This document shows, piece after piece, positions 62,430-64,000 of a DNA stretch of 64,000 bases. Numbering within the stretch: the first letter of the stretch is position 1; each line of letters opens with the position of its first letter. Source of the DNA: Anas platyrhynchos. Its lineage: Eukaryota; Chordata; Aves; Anseriformes; Anatidae. The notes beneath the pieces are model-generated. The model made no database searches. It had not been told where the DNA came from and saw only the letters and a list, made by a program, of their open reading frames with translations. The stretch covers positions 6,074,501 through 6,138,500 of the forward strand of contig NC_092616.1 of NCBI RefSeq assembly GCF_047663525.1, written 5' to 3'. The position numbers were made by a program, and so were the translations under genes.

Positions 62430-63755
62430 CTCCCCATTGGGATGGGGACAGCGGGGCTTGGGTCAGGAGCAAGGGGAGGTTGAGGACAAAAGGGGGGGAT
62501 TTGGGGACAAAAGGGAGGGGATTTGGGGCCAAAAAGGGGGGATTTGGGCCACAAGGGGTGTCAGGGACAAACCAGGGGGATTTGGGGCCAAAAAGGGGGA
62601 TTTGGGCCACAAGGGGTGTCAGGGACAAAACTGGGGGGGGGGATTGGGGCCAAAAGGAGGGATTTGGGCCAAAAGGGAGGGATTGGGGACACAAGGGGGG
62701 GATTTGGGGCCAAAAGGGTGTTAGGGCACAAATGGGGGGGGATTTGAGGACAAAAGGGGAGGATTGGGGACAAAAGGGAGGAATTGGAGCCACAAGGGGG
62801 ATTTGGGGACAAATTGGGGGGATTGGGGCCACAAGGGTGTTAGAACAAACGGGGTGATTTGGGCCACAAGGGGGGATTTTGGGCCAAAAGGGAGGGAATT
62901 TGGGCCACAAGAGGGGGATTTGGGGCTACAAGGGTGTCAGGCACAACTGGGGGGATTTGAGGACAAAAGGAAGGATTTGGGGACAAAAGGGGAGGGAATT
63001 GGAGCCACAAGGGGGGATTGGGGACAATTGGGGGATTTGGGGCCAAAAGGGAGGGATTTGGGCAAATGGGTGGGGATTGGGGCCAAAAGGGGGGATTTGG
63101 GGACAAAAGGGGGGATTTGGGGACACAAGGGGGTGTCAAGAACAAAAGAGGGATATTGGTGCCACAAGGGAGGGATTTGGGGCCAAAAGGGAGGGAATTA
63201 GAGCCACAAGGGGGGATTTGGGCCAAAAGGGGGGATTTGGACCACAAGGGGGTGTTAGGAACGAAATTGGGTGGATTTGGGCCACAAGGGAGGGATTTTG
63301 GGCCACAAGGGGGGGATTTGGGCCCAAAAGGGGAGGGGATTTGGGACACAAGAGGGATCTGGGGCCACAAGGGGTGTTAGGGGACAAACTGTCGGGATCT
63401 GGGGCCAAAAAAAGGGGGGATCTGGGGCCAAAAAGAAGGGATCTGGGCCACAAGAGGGGGATTCTGGGGCCACAAAGAGGGATCTGGGGCCACAAGGGGG
63501 TGCTTTAGGGGACAAACCAGGGGGGATTTGGGGTCAAAAGGGTAGGATTTGGGGCACAAAGGGAGGGAATTGGAGCCACAAGGGGGATTTTGGGCCAAAA
63601 GGGGGGATTTGGACACAAGGGGGATTTTGGGCCACAAGAAGGGGATTTGGGCCAAAAGGGTCAAAGGACAAGGGGGCACTTAAGGACCAAAGGGGGAGAT
63701 TTGGGCCAAAGGGGGATTTCTTGGACCACAAGGGGGTTAGTATAAATGGGAGATA
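62430..63755. repeat. GGGGCCAAAAGGGGGGATTTG minisatellite
   Basis: Units of about 20-24 bp (GATTTGGGGACAAAAGGG, GATTTGGGCCACAAGGGG), G-rich on +, run up to the VKORC1 exon. Confidence 0.9.
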
Positions 63756-63854
63756 TTGGTGCACATAGGGCGGGGACTTGGTGCAAGAGGCTAGGCAATT
63801 CGGTGAAGACCTGCCGCCCCTGCCGCAGCCCGGCAGCCCCGGACGCCATGCCGC

Positions 63855-64000
63855 CAGGTCCTGTTCAGATCGGCGATAGCGCCGATAGTTGAGGAGGAAG
63901 AGGAGCCCGTTGAGGCCGTAGGTGGCCAGGCACACCAGGCACAGGTCGTGGAGGCCGAAGGCCAGCACGGCCGCCAGGTACAGGGAGGCGGCCATCGACA
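63855..64000 (-). CDS. VKORC1: VKORC1 (vitamin K epoxide reductase), last exon, partial
   Basis: This ER-membrane enzyme recycles vitamin K for gamma-carboxylation. The minus strand encodes [29 protein letters not shown] and [13 protein letters not shown], matching the final transmembrane helix and the catalytic CXXC (CLVC; human CIVC, Cys132/Cys135). The human warfarin-contact TYA reads TYG here. The tail NYRRYRR is also reminiscent of VKORC1L1, but position next to BCKDK favours VKORC1. The frame runs on past 63855 without an obvious family-like stop until repeat sequence near 63534, so the 3' end is uncertain. The exon continues beyond the window edge. Confidence 0.8.

Overview
This is vertebrate host DNA, and the pattern of genes and repeats points to a bird dot (very small) microchromosome. 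Five host genes can be read from splice-consistent exons: the 3' end of KAT8 (+, left edge), a prostasin-like serine protease (PRSS8-type, -), the complete coding set of FUS (-, 15 exons, 516 codons), the complete coding set of BCKDK (-, 11 exons with one base missing in exon 1), and the last exon of VKORC1 (-, right edge). A sixth, two-exon gene (+) encodes a CARD-like domain followed by a repeat-built acidic tail. Its layout resembles NOL3/ARC, but the assignment is tentative. KAT8, PRSS8, FUS, BCKDK and VKORC1 are neighbours on human 16p11.2 and are reshuffled here. The bird assignment is inference: it rests on this gene set being held in extremely GC-rich, almost wholly minisatellite introns.

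Layout: 1-2.4 kb KAT8 3' end inside repeats; 2.4-5.5 kb a 20-21 bp array; 5.6-17.4 kb the protease gene, with introns that are G-rich or C-rich arrays; 17.4-17.7 kb its GC-box promoter; 17.7-19.1 kb a CTATAGGG array; 19.3-35.5 kb FUS; 35.6-39.6 kb intergenic arrays, including one built of E2F/YY1/MYB-like motifs; 39.6-41.6 kb the CARD gene; 41.7-45.0 kb two arrays; 45.0-56.1 kb BCKDK coding exons; 56.1-60.8 kb its presumed 5' intron; 60.8-61.1 kb a CpG/NRF1-type promoter; 61.1-63.8 kb arrays; 63.8-64.0 kb VKORC1.

The most unusual property is that the tandem arrays have swallowed pieces of neighbouring exons. Truncated exon copies, some with intact donor or acceptor sites, sit in arrays beside KAT8, the protease and BCKDK. 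Strand composition often flips at exons or promoters, a CTATAGG core recurs in arrays that otherwise differ, and several arrays have higher-order periods near 160-175 bp. FUS introns 6 and 7, the known autoregulatory segment of this gene, carry almost no arrays.

I saw no rRNA, tRNA, CRISPR array or recognisable transposon or viral element. Nearly all the long open frames come from minisatellites.
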